Below are positions 54,290 to 62,857 of a stretch of DNA of 64,000 nt, in pieces; position 1 is the stretch's first letter; the number at the start of each line of letters is the position of its first letter. Location of the stretch: NCBI GenBank assembly GCA_018818835.1, contig JAHIRD010000145.1:32528-96527 (forward strand), in the 5' to 3' direction. Both the position numbers and the translations under genes were made by a program. The notes below the pieces were generated by a model that was given only the letters and a program-made list of their open reading frames with translations, was not told where the DNA came from and ran no database searches. The stretch is from Pseudomonadota bacterium (GTDB taxonomy: Bacteria; Desulfobacterota; Desulfobacteria; Desulfobacterales; Desulfolunaceae).

Positions 54290-54757
54290 CTATTCGATCA
54301 GGGCCACGGCCATAGCGGCCATGCCCTCCCCTTGCCCGATCATACCCAGACCTTCGGTGGTGGTTGCTTTAACATTCACACAATCCGGATAAATATTAAG
54401 GGCTTGGGCAATGGTGCTACGCATCTTGTCCTTGTACAAAGCCAGCTTGGGCTTTTCCGCAAACACCGTTGCATCAATGTTTACAACCGTGAAGCCCTGG
54501 GCAATCAATTTCTTGTGACACTGCTCCAGAAGTTTGATGCTGAATATATCCTTGAATTCCGGGTCCGTATCAGGAAAATGCTGTCCTATATCACCCAGGC
54601 CGGCTGCGCCAAGCAAGGCATCACAAATGGCATGAATCAGCACATCGGCATCCGAATGTCCCAGCAATCCTTTATCATGGGGTATCGTAACCCCACCCAG
54701 AACAAGATCCCGATTTGGTACAAGACGGTGAACATCATTTCCGATTCCAACTCTCAT
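54290..54757 (-). CDS. ispF: 2-C-methyl-D-erythritol 2,4-cyclodiphosphate synthase
   Basis: A 155-aa trimeric enzyme of the MEP isoprenoid pathway that releases CMP and forms the cyclodiphosphate. It shows the zinc-binding motif GIGNDVHRL (Asp, His) and HSDADVLIHAICDALLGAAGLGDIG, with the conserved C-terminal ATTTEGLGMIGQGEG. Length and residues are standard. Other MEP genes are not in the window. It lies between glnS (9 bases upstream) and cysS. Confidence 0.96.
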   Translation of the reverse strand: MRVGIGNDVHRLVPNRDLVLGGVTIPHDKGLLGHSDADVLIHAICDALLGAAGLGDIGQHFPDTDPEFKDIFSIKLLEQCHKKLIAQGFTVVNIDATVFAEKPKLALYKDKMRSTIAQALNIYPDCVNVKATTTEGLGMIGQGEGMAAMAVALIE

Positions 54758-54767
54758 GATTTTCCTT

Positions 54768-56459
54768 TTACTGATTAATTTTGGCCCAGGTATCCTTCAA
54801 GGTCACGGTTCGGTTGAATACCAGATGATCCGGCTTTGAATCTCTGGCATCAACACAAAAATAGCCCTGGCGTTCAAACTGAACGATATATCCGGGCCCC
54901 GCTTGGGCAAGGGTGTGTTCAATCATGGCCTTGGGAATAAGTGTCAGGGAGTCTGGATTCAGGCTGGCCCGGAAATCAGCCCCCCCTTTTTCAGGGTTGT
55001 CTTCCATGAACAAGCGATCATAGAGACGAATTTCCGCAGGTATTGCATGCAATGCCGATACCCAGTGGATTGTTCCTTTGACTTTTCGGTTGTCCGGTGT
55101 TGCGCCACCCCTGGATTCAGGGTCATAGGTACAGATCAATTCTAAAATATCGCCTGTTGCCGGATCTTTGACAACCTGTGTGCACGTGATGTAATAGGCG
55201 CTTCGAAGACGGACTTCACGGCCCGGGCCCAGACGGAAAAATTTTTTAGGCGGATCTTCCATAAAATCTGACCGTTCAATGTAGATCACCTTAGAAAATG
55301 GAAGCTTCCGTGTCCCCATTTCAGGCTTCTGGGGATGGTTCATCATATCCATCTCCTCCACCTGGTTTTCAGGATAATTTTCAATCACAACCTTCAAGGG
55401 TTCCAGGACACCCATGACCCGAGGGGCATTTTCATTAAGATCATCTCTCAGGCAAGCTTCGAGAACCCCCACGTCGATGCGGCTTTCTTTCTTGCTGATA
55501 CCGATGCGTTCACAGAACTTCCGAATGGACCGAGGCGTATACCCCCGCCGCCTCAAACCCGAAATCGTAGGCATCCTGGGATCATCCCATCCTGTGGCAT
55601 GACCTTCCGAAACAAGCTGAAGAAGTTTACGCTTACTCATCAGGGTATAGCTGAGATTCAATCTTGAAAATTCAATCTGCTGGGGATGACAGGGGGTTTT
55701 CAAGGTCTCCAGAACCCAGTTGTACAAAGGACGATGATCTTCAAACTCAAGGGTGCACAAGGAATGGGTGATTCCTTCCATGGCATCTGAAATGCAATGG
55801 GTGTAATCATACATGGGATAGATGCACCAGGCATCGCCGGTTCGATGATGCTCAGCTTTTCTGATTCTGTAGATGGCAGGATCCCGAAGGTTGATGTTGG
55901 GAGAGGCCATGTCGATTTTTGCTCTTAAAATATGGCTTCCTTCATCAAACTCTCCTTTCCTCATGCGTTCAAACAGATCCAGATTTTCTTCCACGCTTCG
56001 ATTTCTGTAAGGACTGTCCTTGCCCGGTTCGGTCAAGGTCCCTCTGTACTCCCGAATCTCATCGGCACTCAGGCTGCATACATAAGCTTTTCCGGCCTTG
56101 ATCAATTGAACGGCATAGGCGTAAAGGTCTTCAAAATAATCCGAGGCATAATGAATGTCGCCATGCCAGTGAAAACCCAGCCATGTCACATCATCTTTGA
56201 TAGCTTCGATGTATTCCACCTCTTCTTTTTCAGGATTGGTGTCATCAAAGCGGAGATTACAGGTGGCTCCATTGAATTCTTCGGCAATGCCGAAATTCAG
56301 GCAGATGGATTTGGCATGACCAATATGAAGATAGCCATTGGGTTCCGGGGGAAAACGGGTGGCCACCTTGCCCTTATGTTTGTCGGAGAGGATATCATCC
56401 TTAATAATAGTTCGGATAAAGTCAGAGCCTTGGCTCATTTCTGTATCAAGGTGTGTCAT
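54768..56459 (-). CDS. glnS: glutaminyl-tRNA synthetase
   Basis: A 563-aa class I synthetase that charges tRNA(Gln) directly with glutamine. It shows [17 protein letters not shown] with the HIGH motif, [37 protein letters not shown] and the KMSKS-like [11 protein letters not shown], plus the C-terminal beta-barrel ([16 protein letters not shown]) typical of GlnRS. Bacteria outside a few groups use GatCAB and lack glnS; its presence in a deltaproteobacterium usually indicates an old transfer. It heads the run glnS-ispF-cysS. Confidence 0.96.
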   Translation of the reverse strand: MTHLDTEMSQGSDFIRTIIKDDILSDKHKGKVATRFPPEPNGYLHIGHAKSICLNFGIAEEFNGATCNLRFDDTNPEKEEVEYIEAIKDDVTWLGFHWHGDIHYASDYFEDLYAYAVQLIKAGKAYVCSLSADEIREYRGTLTEPGKDSPYRNRSVEENLDLFERMRKGEFDEGSHILRAKIDMASPNINLRDPAIYRIRKAEHHRTGDAWCIYPMYDYTHCISDAMEGITHSLCTLEFEDHRPLYNWVLETLKTPCHPQQIEFSRLNLSYTLMSKRKLLQLVSEGHATGWDDPRMPTISGLRRRGYTPRSIRKFCERIGISKKESRIDVGVLEACLRDDLNENAPRVMGVLEPLKVVIENYPENQVEEMDMMNHPQKPEMGTRKLPFSKVIYIERSDFMEDPPKKFFRLGPGREVRLRSAYYITCTQVVKDPATGDILELICTYDPESRGGATPDNRKVKGTIHWVSALHAIPAEIRLYDRLFMEDNPEKGGADFRASLNPDSLTLIPKAMIEHTLAQAGPGYIVQFERQGYFCVDARDSKPDHLVFNRTVTLKDTWAKINQ

Positions 56460-56638
56460 ATAGGTTCCTTAATAAGGGTGTTAAGTTGTATTTAATGCTT
56501 ACGACCAAGCAGGTTGTTGTTTTTATCATAGATTATAAAGTTATGCCATGCTGAAATCGCTCAAACAGAGGATATGGACAACCACCTCCCCTGCCCGGAA
56601 AAAACCTGGGAGCAAATAATTTAAAGCCCCAAAGGCAT

Positions 56639-57421
56639 TTATTCGCCCTTTCCTTCAGGATGGAGTATAAGCCCCAATTTACGTTGGCTTTCAATCCAGT
56701 CGATCCGACTCCAAAGCCCCTGAAGTACCCTGACATCCCGTTCACTGAGCATGGCCCTGCCAAAAATCCTTCTGAACACCCTCAGAATATGATCCGGGCT
56801 CAAGGGATCCGAATAATCAATATCCAGAAATGTCTGGCGCATATGCATGTACATCTGCTCCAGTTCTTTGCCATCACAGGGTGTGATACCGGCCCCAGAG
56901 ATACCCTCGTCTTTTTTTAGAACTTTATTCAGCTCATACAGACACACTGTTACGGACTGGGCCAGATTCATGGAGGCAAAATCATCGTGTGTGGGTATAG
57001 TTATCATATACTGACACAAATCCAGCTCTTCGGTGTGAAGCCCTCTGTCTTCCCGGCCAAAAACCAGGGCGGTCCGGCATTGATCGGAAAAAGACAAGGT
57101 CATCTCCGCAGCCTGGTCAGGAAGCAGAAAGGCATTTCTGTACTTTCCAAAGCGGCGGGTGGTTCCCAGGGCATAGGTGCAGTCGGTCAGGGCATCGTGC
57201 AAACTGGTGAAAATTCCGGCCTGTTTGATCAAACGCTCTGCTTTCAAGGCCATTTTTCTGGCTTCAAGGCTTTGGTAGTCTTCGCAGGGATTCACCAGCC
57301 GGAGATCTGAAAAACCGAAATTCATCATGGTCCGACACACGGAGCCGATATTCATGGGGCCCTGGGGCTCCACCAGAATGACACAAAAATTATCCGGGTT
57401 CATAGATTCCTTATACCCCAC
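56639..57421 (-). CDS. TrmJ/SpoU-type RNA 2'-O-methyltransferase
   Basis: A 260-aa SPOUT-fold methyltransferase. The SpoU motifs are visible: motif 1 VEPQGPMNIGSVCRTMMNFG, motif 2 ALVFGREDRGLHTEEL and motif 3 IPTHDDFASMNLAQSVTVCLYE. The C-terminal helices (RQTFLDIDYSD...) are as in TrmJ, which methylates position 32 of tRNA. The exact target cannot be proved from sequence. It reads toward glnS, about 180 bases away, with no strong terminator between them. Confidence 0.9.
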   Translation of the reverse strand: MGYKESMNPDNFCVILVEPQGPMNIGSVCRTMMNFGFSDLRLVNPCEDYQSLEARKMALKAERLIKQAGIFTSLHDALTDCTYALGTTRRFGKYRNAFLLPDQAAEMTLSFSDQCRTALVFGREDRGLHTEELDLCQYMITIPTHDDFASMNLAQSVTVCLYELNKVLKKDEGISGAGITPCDGKELEQMYMHMRQTFLDIDYSDPLSPDHILRVFRRIFGRAMLSERDVRVLQGLWSRIDWIESQRKLGLILHPEGKGE

Positions 57422-57547
57422 CAGAATTCAGGGGGAATTTTGATTTTTTAAAACGCCATCTTATTTAAAGATTCTATGGATAAAATTCAATCATAAAAAA
57501 GATTGATCTTTTTGTATACACCTGTAGGACTGGGCTGTGGTATAAGA

Positions 57548-57711
57548 AAATTTGATGGCGTCGTAAAAAGTCCCATATGCGGCGTTATAGTGTGTAGCCG
57601 GACGTTTGACATACGCTTCAAGTATGCCTTCACGCCCGGCCAAACACTATGCCTTGCCTATGGACCTTTTTCCATAGCCATCTTTCGACTTTTTACGAGT
57701 TCATCAAATTT
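57548..57711. mobile_element. MITE-like element with 25-bp terminal inverted repeats
   Basis: A 164-bp palindromic element in the 57422-57771 spacer. Terminal repeats at 57548-57572 and 57687-57711 match at 22 of 25 positions; the three mismatches are clustered (GCG against AAC). Nested inner inverted repeats (for example ATAGTGTGTAGCCGG against the CCGGCCAAACACTAT region, and CATAC/GTATG) make almost the whole element able to fold into one long hairpin. No coding capacity. No clear target duplication is seen. A partial copy of its left end is present at 47329-47356 and a variant at 45979-46003. Confidence 0.75.
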
Positions 57712-57771
57712 AAGGTTTTCCCTTTTCAAGCTCCTTGATTAACAGAAAACTATAATTTATGGAGGTTTATT

Positions 57772-58083
57772 ATGGAAAAACAGATTGTTAAGAAGCCTGA
57801 AGACAACATTACGGTATCTGAGAACAAGGACATGCACCCGTTTTTCCCCAACGGTTTCTCCATGCCCTTTGTCCGGTTCAGTTATTCTCGTTCCAGTATG
57901 ATCTCGGACGGAAAGACAACCCATGTCACGGCAGAAGAGCATCGTTTTGAAAAAGGTCGATTGGATTCTCAACGTTTCGAAGGCACCCTTGCCGGAGATT
58001 ATCTTCAGCATATGACACAGATGATGGAAAATCAGTTTAACCTGATGATTCAATCCATTAATATGTTTTTACCATTTAAATAA
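57772..58083 (+). CDS. 103-aa conserved-looking small protein paired with a radical SAM gene
   Basis: A 103-aa protein I do not recognise, with a good GGAGG 9 bases before its ATG. It is mixed in composition: a charged N-terminus (EKQIVKKPEDNITVSENKD), an aromatic-rich centre (HPFFPNGFSMPFVRFSYSRSS), and a helical C-terminus (YLQHMTQMMENQFNLMIQSINMF). There is no signal peptide and no Cys. It ends 8 bases before the B12-binding radical SAM gene, so they are almost certainly one operon. It could be a substrate or carrier for that enzyme, or an independent small protein. Confidence 0.65.
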   Translation: MEKQIVKKPEDNITVSENKDMHPFFPNGFSMPFVRFSYSRSSMISDGKTTHVTAEEHRFEKGRLDSQRFEGTLAGDYLQHMTQMMENQFNLMIQSINMFLPFK

Positions 58084-58091
58084 GACATGAC

Positions 58092-59990
58092 ATGACTCAC
58101 ACACTTTTAATTCAATTGCCCATTCCCAAGTTGAACTTCGGGAAAAAAACAGGCAACATCCCCCTGGGGGCCGCCTGTCTCAAGCAGGCGGCAACAGGGA
58201 TAAGCCAGACAGACATTGATATTGTTCCGGAAAGTCTTGCATCGTATATGGGTGATGCGGCCCTTCTGGATATGATTGTTGAAAAAAAACCAGATATACT
58301 GGGATTTTCCGTGTTCAACTGGAATGTGGAACGGTCCCTATACCTGGCGGAACAGGTTAAAAAAAAGCTGACCTGCCGGATTGTTCTTGGAGGCCCTGAA
58401 GTGACGCCGGATAATGACCTGATTGTGTCTTCTTATGTGGATGATTATGTCTACGGCGAAGGAGAACAGGCTTTTATCGATCTTTTAAGTGGCATGGAAT
58501 CCCCTAAGGGCAAATGCCGGGCCGCCTGCGCCGAATCGATTTTCAAAATATCGGCAAGCCCCTACCTGGATAATCTATTGGATCCGTTTATCGAGAACCT
58601 GATGCTTCTTGAAACCCAACGGGGTTGCCCCTATTCATGCGGTTACTGTTTTTATAACAAGTCACGGGGTTCCCTGTCATTCAAAGATGAATCCCTGCTT
58701 CTGGACGGGATTCAATGGGCTGTGGATCAGGGAATTGACGAACTTTATCTTTTGGACCCGTCTCTCAACGCAAGGCCGAATCTCAAACAAACACTGAAAC
58801 ACATTTCCCGGATCAACTCGGACAAACGCCTGGCCATCAACAGTGAGATAAGGGCAGAATGGATTGATGATGAACTGGCCAATCTTTTTGAACAGGCCGG
58901 GTTCACCGGATTTGAAATCGGACTTCAATCCACCAACAAACATGCATTAAAAATCATGAAACGCCCCACAGACTTGAAAAAATTCATTCAAGGGGCCAAT
59001 CGATTAAAGGACCGGGATATTCTTCCCCGAATTGATCTGATTTCAGGTCTGCCAGGTGACGATCTTGACGGCTTCAGTCAGTCCATCGGATTTGTTGCAG
59101 AGCAAGGACTTGACGATGATGTGCAGGTTTTCCCCTTGTCTGTTCTACCGGGAACGTCCTTTCGAAAACACAGCAAGGAACTGGGACTTCGCTTTGAAAG
59201 CAGCCCGCCGTACACTGTCCTGGAAACAGACCAGTTTTCCCGGGACGATCTGATGCTTTCCTTTGATTATGCCGAATCCCTCTTTGACATTGCCCTTTTC
59301 CCTCTCCCTGAACTGAACGTGGCCTGGAAAAAAACCAGACCCTTGGCTACACCCGATGTCTGGGTCCGCCTGGGTCAGGAAAATTTTTTGACCAAACTTG
59401 TTCTGGATACCCACCGTCCATTACAGGATATCGAAACCCTTGCAAGGCGTTTAACGTTCCCTTATCAGGTATTTGTCAATTCGAACCTTAAGGATGAAGA
59501 ATATATATTTAAATGTCTAAATATATTGTCTATTAATAATCCATTTTCACCTATTGAAATTATCTTTATTGAGCCAAATACCATACCGGACACCAGGACC
59601 TATCTCAACCACATTCACCTGAAGCGGCCCCATTACCTGGACAATGACCTCCGCTATCTCTACGGGCCTCCAGGGAACCGTGCTGTTCAGTTTACAGTGA
59701 TATCCAAAGCAGACAAACCCCTATTTTCAGGGGACATGAAACGCCATGTGTATCACTGGACCGAAAAACGGCTTCCCGATGCCCGTGATTTGGATGAGCT
59801 GGGTGATTTTGAAGGTATTCTTATTGATGGGCAGGCTGAAGACAGGGAAATCATGGAATGGCAGATCCATTTTGCACCCTCGCTGAATTACATCCCACAG
59901 CTGAGCTTTTCACGTATTGACCAGCAGCTATGCTGGCTTTCACATTCCCTGGGTGATGAGTACTGTTTTTCAAGTCTCACTCTTTATTAA
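58092..59990 (+). CDS. B12-binding radical SAM enzyme
   Basis: A 632-aa protein with an N-terminal cobalamin-binding-like domain (about 1-150: LIQLPIPKLNFGKKTGNIPLG; ILGFSVFNWNVERSLYLAEQV; GGPEVTPDND) followed by a radical SAM domain with the cluster motif CPYSCGYCFYN (CX3CX2C) and an Elp3-like continuation (ELYLLDPSLNARPNLKQTL; GFEIGLQSTNKHALKIMKR; LISGLPGDDLDGF). The C-terminal 200 residues are unfamiliar. Class B enzymes of this layout methylate or rearrange unactivated carbons, but the substrate is unknown. It is coupled to the 103-aa gene just upstream. Confidence 0.87.
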   Translation: MTHTLLIQLPIPKLNFGKKTGNIPLGAACLKQAATGISQTDIDIVPESLASYMGDAALLDMIVEKKPDILGFSVFNWNVERSLYLAEQVKKKLTCRIVLGGPEVTPDNDLIVSSYVDDYVYGEGEQAFIDLLSGMESPKGKCRAACAESIFKISASPYLDNLLDPFIENLMLLETQRGCPYSCGYCFYNKSRGSLSFKDESLLLDGIQWAVDQGIDELYLLDPSLNARPNLKQTLKHISRINSDKRLAINSEIRAEWIDDELANLFEQAGFTGFEIGLQSTNKHALKIMKRPTDLKKFIQGANRLKDRDILPRIDLISGLPGDDLDGFSQSIGFVAEQGLDDDVQVFPLSVLPGTSFRKHSKELGLRFESSPPYTVLETDQFSRDDLMLSFDYAESLFDIALFPLPELNVAWKKTRPLATPDVWVRLGQENFLTKLVLDTHRPLQDIETLARRLTFPYQVFVNSNLKDEEYIFKCLNILSINNPFSPIEIIFIEPNTIPDTRTYLNHIHLKRPHYLDNDLRYLYGPPGNRAVQFTVISKADKPLFSGDMKRHVYHWTEKRLPDARDLDELGDFEGILIDGQAEDREIMEWQIHFAPSLNYIPQLSFSRIDQQLCWLSHSLGDEYCFSSLTLY

Positions 59991-60063
59991 ATTGAGCTGG
60001 CTCTGATTCTCCCTGGGATAGCCAGCCATCCCGAAAGGATCGTCGATTCATTGGTTTTGGAAT

Positions 60064-60801
60064 CTATAGCAGACGTTTCCATTCAATGGCTTCAGATTCG
60101 CACACATCCTTGCATTCACCACATTGGGCACAATTTTTCCTGGATGGTCGGGTGTCCATAAAACAGTGTTTTCTGCAAAGGCCACAATCTGTGCATTTGT
60201 CATTCATGATAAATCGAAATAATGAAAAACGAGACAAAATCTCAAGTGCCCCGCCGGTCGGGCACAGAAAACGGCACCAGAACATGGAAATTATGACACT
60301 TAAACATAGAGCCCAAAGAACGAAAACAGTTTTATAAATCCAGATAGGATCCGCATGTTCAAACGTCAGGCCCACGGATTTAAAAAACTCACCGGTTCTG
60401 ATGGGAATGGCCCAGCGGGGATTGCTTAACCCAAAATAAAAATAAAGGGAAAGTCCCAGAAGAACATATTTCACAAAACCAAGCAATCGAGAAATCCATC
60501 CATTGATTTTGAATTTCAACAATGGCCCCATGGAAAGTATTTCAGAGACAAGTCCTCCCGGACAGACCCAGCCACAAAAGACCCGACCGAAAACCAGGGC
60601 TGACATGCCAATCAAAATCCAGGTCCATAGCCATAAGCCCCGGCCCGGACATTGAATCACAGGACAATTCCCGCATCCGATATAAGGAACGGCAAAGGGA
60701 CACCTGAAAATTCCGTAAAACGTCCATTCACCAATGATACCCATAGACACAAGCTGTGCAACTCTTCGTTTCCAATTACTAAAAAAAGCCTTAAGCATCA
60801 A
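60064..60801 (-). CDS. NapH-type membrane 4Fe-4S ferredoxin protein
   Basis: A 245-aa membrane protein of the NapH/polyferredoxin group, expected to pass electrons across or along the membrane. It has four or five hydrophobic segments, the conserved GRVFCGWVCPGG and CRFLCPTGG motifs of this group, and a C-terminal pair of 4Fe-4S binding sites (CTDCGLCRKHC and CAQCGECKDVC). It overlaps the start region of the upstream Tat-exported binding protein by 11 bases, so the two are coupled. Confidence 0.88.
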   Translation of the reverse strand: MMLKAFFSNWKRRVAQLVSMGIIGEWTFYGIFRCPFAVPYIGCGNCPVIQCPGRGLWLWTWILIGMSALVFGRVFCGWVCPGGLVSEILSMGPLLKFKINGWISRLLGFVKYVLLGLSLYFYFGLSNPRWAIPIRTGEFFKSVGLTFEHADPIWIYKTVFVLWALCLSVIISMFWCRFLCPTGGALEILSRFSLFRFIMNDKCTDCGLCRKHCFMDTRPSRKNCAQCGECKDVCESEAIEWKRLL

Positions 60802-61630
60802 GCACCCCGTATTTTTGTATCAGACGTTCACCCTCCTCGGATCGGGCCGGAATAAAACCGGCGCGTTCAAAAAATGCCTGACCCTGATCAGACAATATAA
60901 ACGTCACAAATTCCCGGGCCAGATCCCTATTCTTTGCCCATGTCATCACCCCAATGGTGAATGGAACAGGGACAGGTGGAATAAATTGTTCAGGAATGGG
61001 CCTGACATCGAGTTTTCCGGCGAACTGGGGCAAACGGGTAATACGCTGCTCAACCACGGCAACATCCCCTTTCCCCTCTATCAAATCTGTCAGTGCCGTC
61101 TGGACACAGTCCCCTTTTTTTACGGCATTTTTCAGGGCCAAATCCTCCACCCCGGCTTTTTTTAAAATGATCATACTTGCCTGGCCTCCAGGAGGTGAAG
61201 CATCCGGGATCAGAACGGTCCTCACCCCTTCTCGCCCCATATCGTCAATGGATTCAATATGGGCCGGGTTCCCTTTGGGTGTTGCCAGGACATACCGGGT
61301 AAAGCACAAGGGTTCAAATGAAAGCATCTTACCCTGGGCTTTTAATTTTTTGGCCAGTTCCAGAACACGAGGAGCAAAAACCTCTGTCGTTGCATTGCCG
61401 CCCAGAAGAGATTTCCCAAGGGCTCCGGCAAAGGCCCCGGTATAAGAAACTGATGCGCCGGTCTTTGTTTCAAATACCTGATTCGCCGGAATAAAGGCTT
61501 CTGCAAGCCCACCGCAAGACCAGACTTGAAGGGATTTATTTTTATTATCTTCAGCAAAAGCCTGATTCCCCGAAGACAACCCTATCCCAAGGGCAAGGCT
61601 TCCCGATTTTAAAAATGAACGGCGATTCAT
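60791..61630 (-). CDS. Tat-exported ModA-like solute-binding protein
   Basis: A 279-aa periplasmic binding protein. The ATG at 61630 gives a Tat signal (MNRRSFLKSGSLALGIGLSS) and overlaps the upstream stop codon. The mature part follows the molybdate/tungstate-binding (ModA-like) pattern: LQVWSCGGLAEAFIPANQVFE, ASVSYTGAFAGALGKSLL, LATPKGNPAHIESIDDM and GVMTWAKNRDLAREFV. No ABC permease or ATPase is nearby, so it is probably not a standard uptake protein. Use of Tat rather than Sec suggests that it folds or binds a cofactor before export. It is sandwiched between a NifB-like and a ferredoxin gene. Confidence 0.82.
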   Translation of the reverse strand: MNRRSFLKSGSLALGIGLSSGNQAFAEDNKNKSLQVWSCGGLAEAFIPANQVFETKTGASVSYTGAFAGALGKSLLGGNATTEVFAPRVLELAKKLKAQGKMLSFEPLCFTRYVLATPKGNPAHIESIDDMGREGVRTVLIPDASPPGGQASMIILKKAGVEDLALKNAVKKGDCVQTALTDLIEGKGDVAVVEQRITRLPQFAGKLDVRPIPEQFIPPVPVPFTIGVMTWAKNRDLAREFVTFILSDQGQAFFERAGFIPARSEEGERLIQKYGVLDA

Positions 61631-62475
61631 GCTGTTTTTTTCCACGTGCAACGCTCCTTTCCGGGAATGCCACGAGCGTCAGCTCTGCATTGTTTGCATG
61701 ATTTAAATACACTCACATGTTGTGAACAGTCCTTATAAAGCTGTGACATGATAACCGGTGCTGGAGCTTTGAAATGGGAGAATGTCCCACCCGGAATCAG
61801 GGGCATGATATTCATTACACCCGCACCAAGCCGGGCCACAGTTTTTGCAATCACCGGAATGTGGCTGATATTGATGTCCGGAATAGCCACGGTATTCACC
61901 TTGATAAAGATCCCTGCAGCCACGGCTTTTTCAATACCTGAGATCTGCTTTTCCAACAAGATGGCCGCACCATCAACCCCGCCCTTCTTCTCTCCCTGGT
62001 CCATGACCCATGAATGGATCCGGGATGTAATCTTAGGGTCCACCCCATTGATGGTGACAGTCACATAAGCCACCCTCGAAGCTTTCAACCGTTCTATGGA
62101 ATCCGTCAGATTCAGTCCGTTAGTGCACAGACAAAGCCGGGCATCCGGCAGCTCCCGTGAAACAAGAGCCAGAGTGTCAAAGGTTTGAGAATTAGCCAGG
62201 GGGTCACCAGGCCCTGCAATACCCACAATAGCATGCCTCCCCCAGTCCCCCAAAAAATCACGAGCCTCACGAACCGCCTGTTCAGGCGTCATGATCGTTT
62301 CACAGGACCCGGGCCTATCTGACATGGAACGATCAACATCAATGCGTCGTTCACAATATGCACATTGAATGTTGCAGTTCAGGGCCACCGGAAGATGAAT
62401 ACGGGCCACACGATGATGGGCCTGATCATTCATACACGGATGATCAGGCAGCTTGTTTTTTATGGACAATGGCAT
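61627..62475 (-). CDS. NifB-family radical SAM protein
   Basis: A 282-aa protein. The ATG at 62475 (MPLSIKNKLP) has AGGAAGG upstream; a longer in-frame start adds 26 residues. NifB signatures: HPCMNDQAHHRVARIHLPVA, the radical SAM CX3CX2C motif CNIQCAYC (Cys34, 38, 41), the SDRPG motif, GIAGPGDPLAN, and the C-terminal CKQCRADARGIPGKERC that supplies extra Fe-S ligands. NifB makes the carbide-containing 8Fe core of nitrogenase cofactors. No other nif gene is in the window and the NifX-like extension is missing. A role in another metal cofactor pathway is possible. Confidence 0.87.
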   Translation of the reverse strand: MPLSIKNKLPDHPCMNDQAHHRVARIHLPVALNCNIQCAYCERRIDVDRSMSDRPGSCETIMTPEQAVREARDFLGDWGRHAIVGIAGPGDPLANSQTFDTLALVSRELPDARLCLCTNGLNLTDSIERLKASRVAYVTVTINGVDPKITSRIHSWVMDQGEKKGGVDGAAILLEKQISGIEKAVAAGIFIKVNTVAIPDINISHIPVIAKTVARLGAGVMNIMPLIPGGTFSHFKAPAPVIMSQLYKDCSQHVSVFKSCKQCRADARGIPGKERCTWKKTA

Positions 62476-62857
62476 ATCCTTCCTATTTTTATGAAACCTC
62501 AGACAAATAACCCTGAGAATGCTGACGTAATACAGACGTGATATTTTTTCCAATATTTAGTATCAATGAATCAACTGGAGTGTATCAGAATATTCGATAT
62601 TTAATGTTTAATGGGGACATGCAAATAGTACAAAATCCAATCAAAAAGATTAATTGATATAATCTATAGAGATACGTTTAAAGAATAAGTCTGCCTTGAA
62701 TTTAGTTTTTCAATGGGAATATATGAATTTGTTCAGCTAAAATTCTGTAATCAATGCATTATTGATCCATCTTTATGAAAAGAAAAAACAGTTCTACGGA
62801 TCTTCTTTGGTACAGAGCAAAAGAAGTGAGTTTATAAAACGAACTGAAACATATGAA
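62476..62857. other. AT-rich spacer between the NifB-like operon and the transposase
   Basis: About 380 bases with no recognised gene, repeat or terminator. It must include the promoter of the NifB-like operon (reading left). No terminal repeats of the transposase-type element are identifiable here. Confidence 0.4.

Noticed and set aside
60064..62475. A nif nitrogenase locus
   Set aside because: Only a NifB-like gene is seen; nifHDKENX are absent and the other two genes are of different families.
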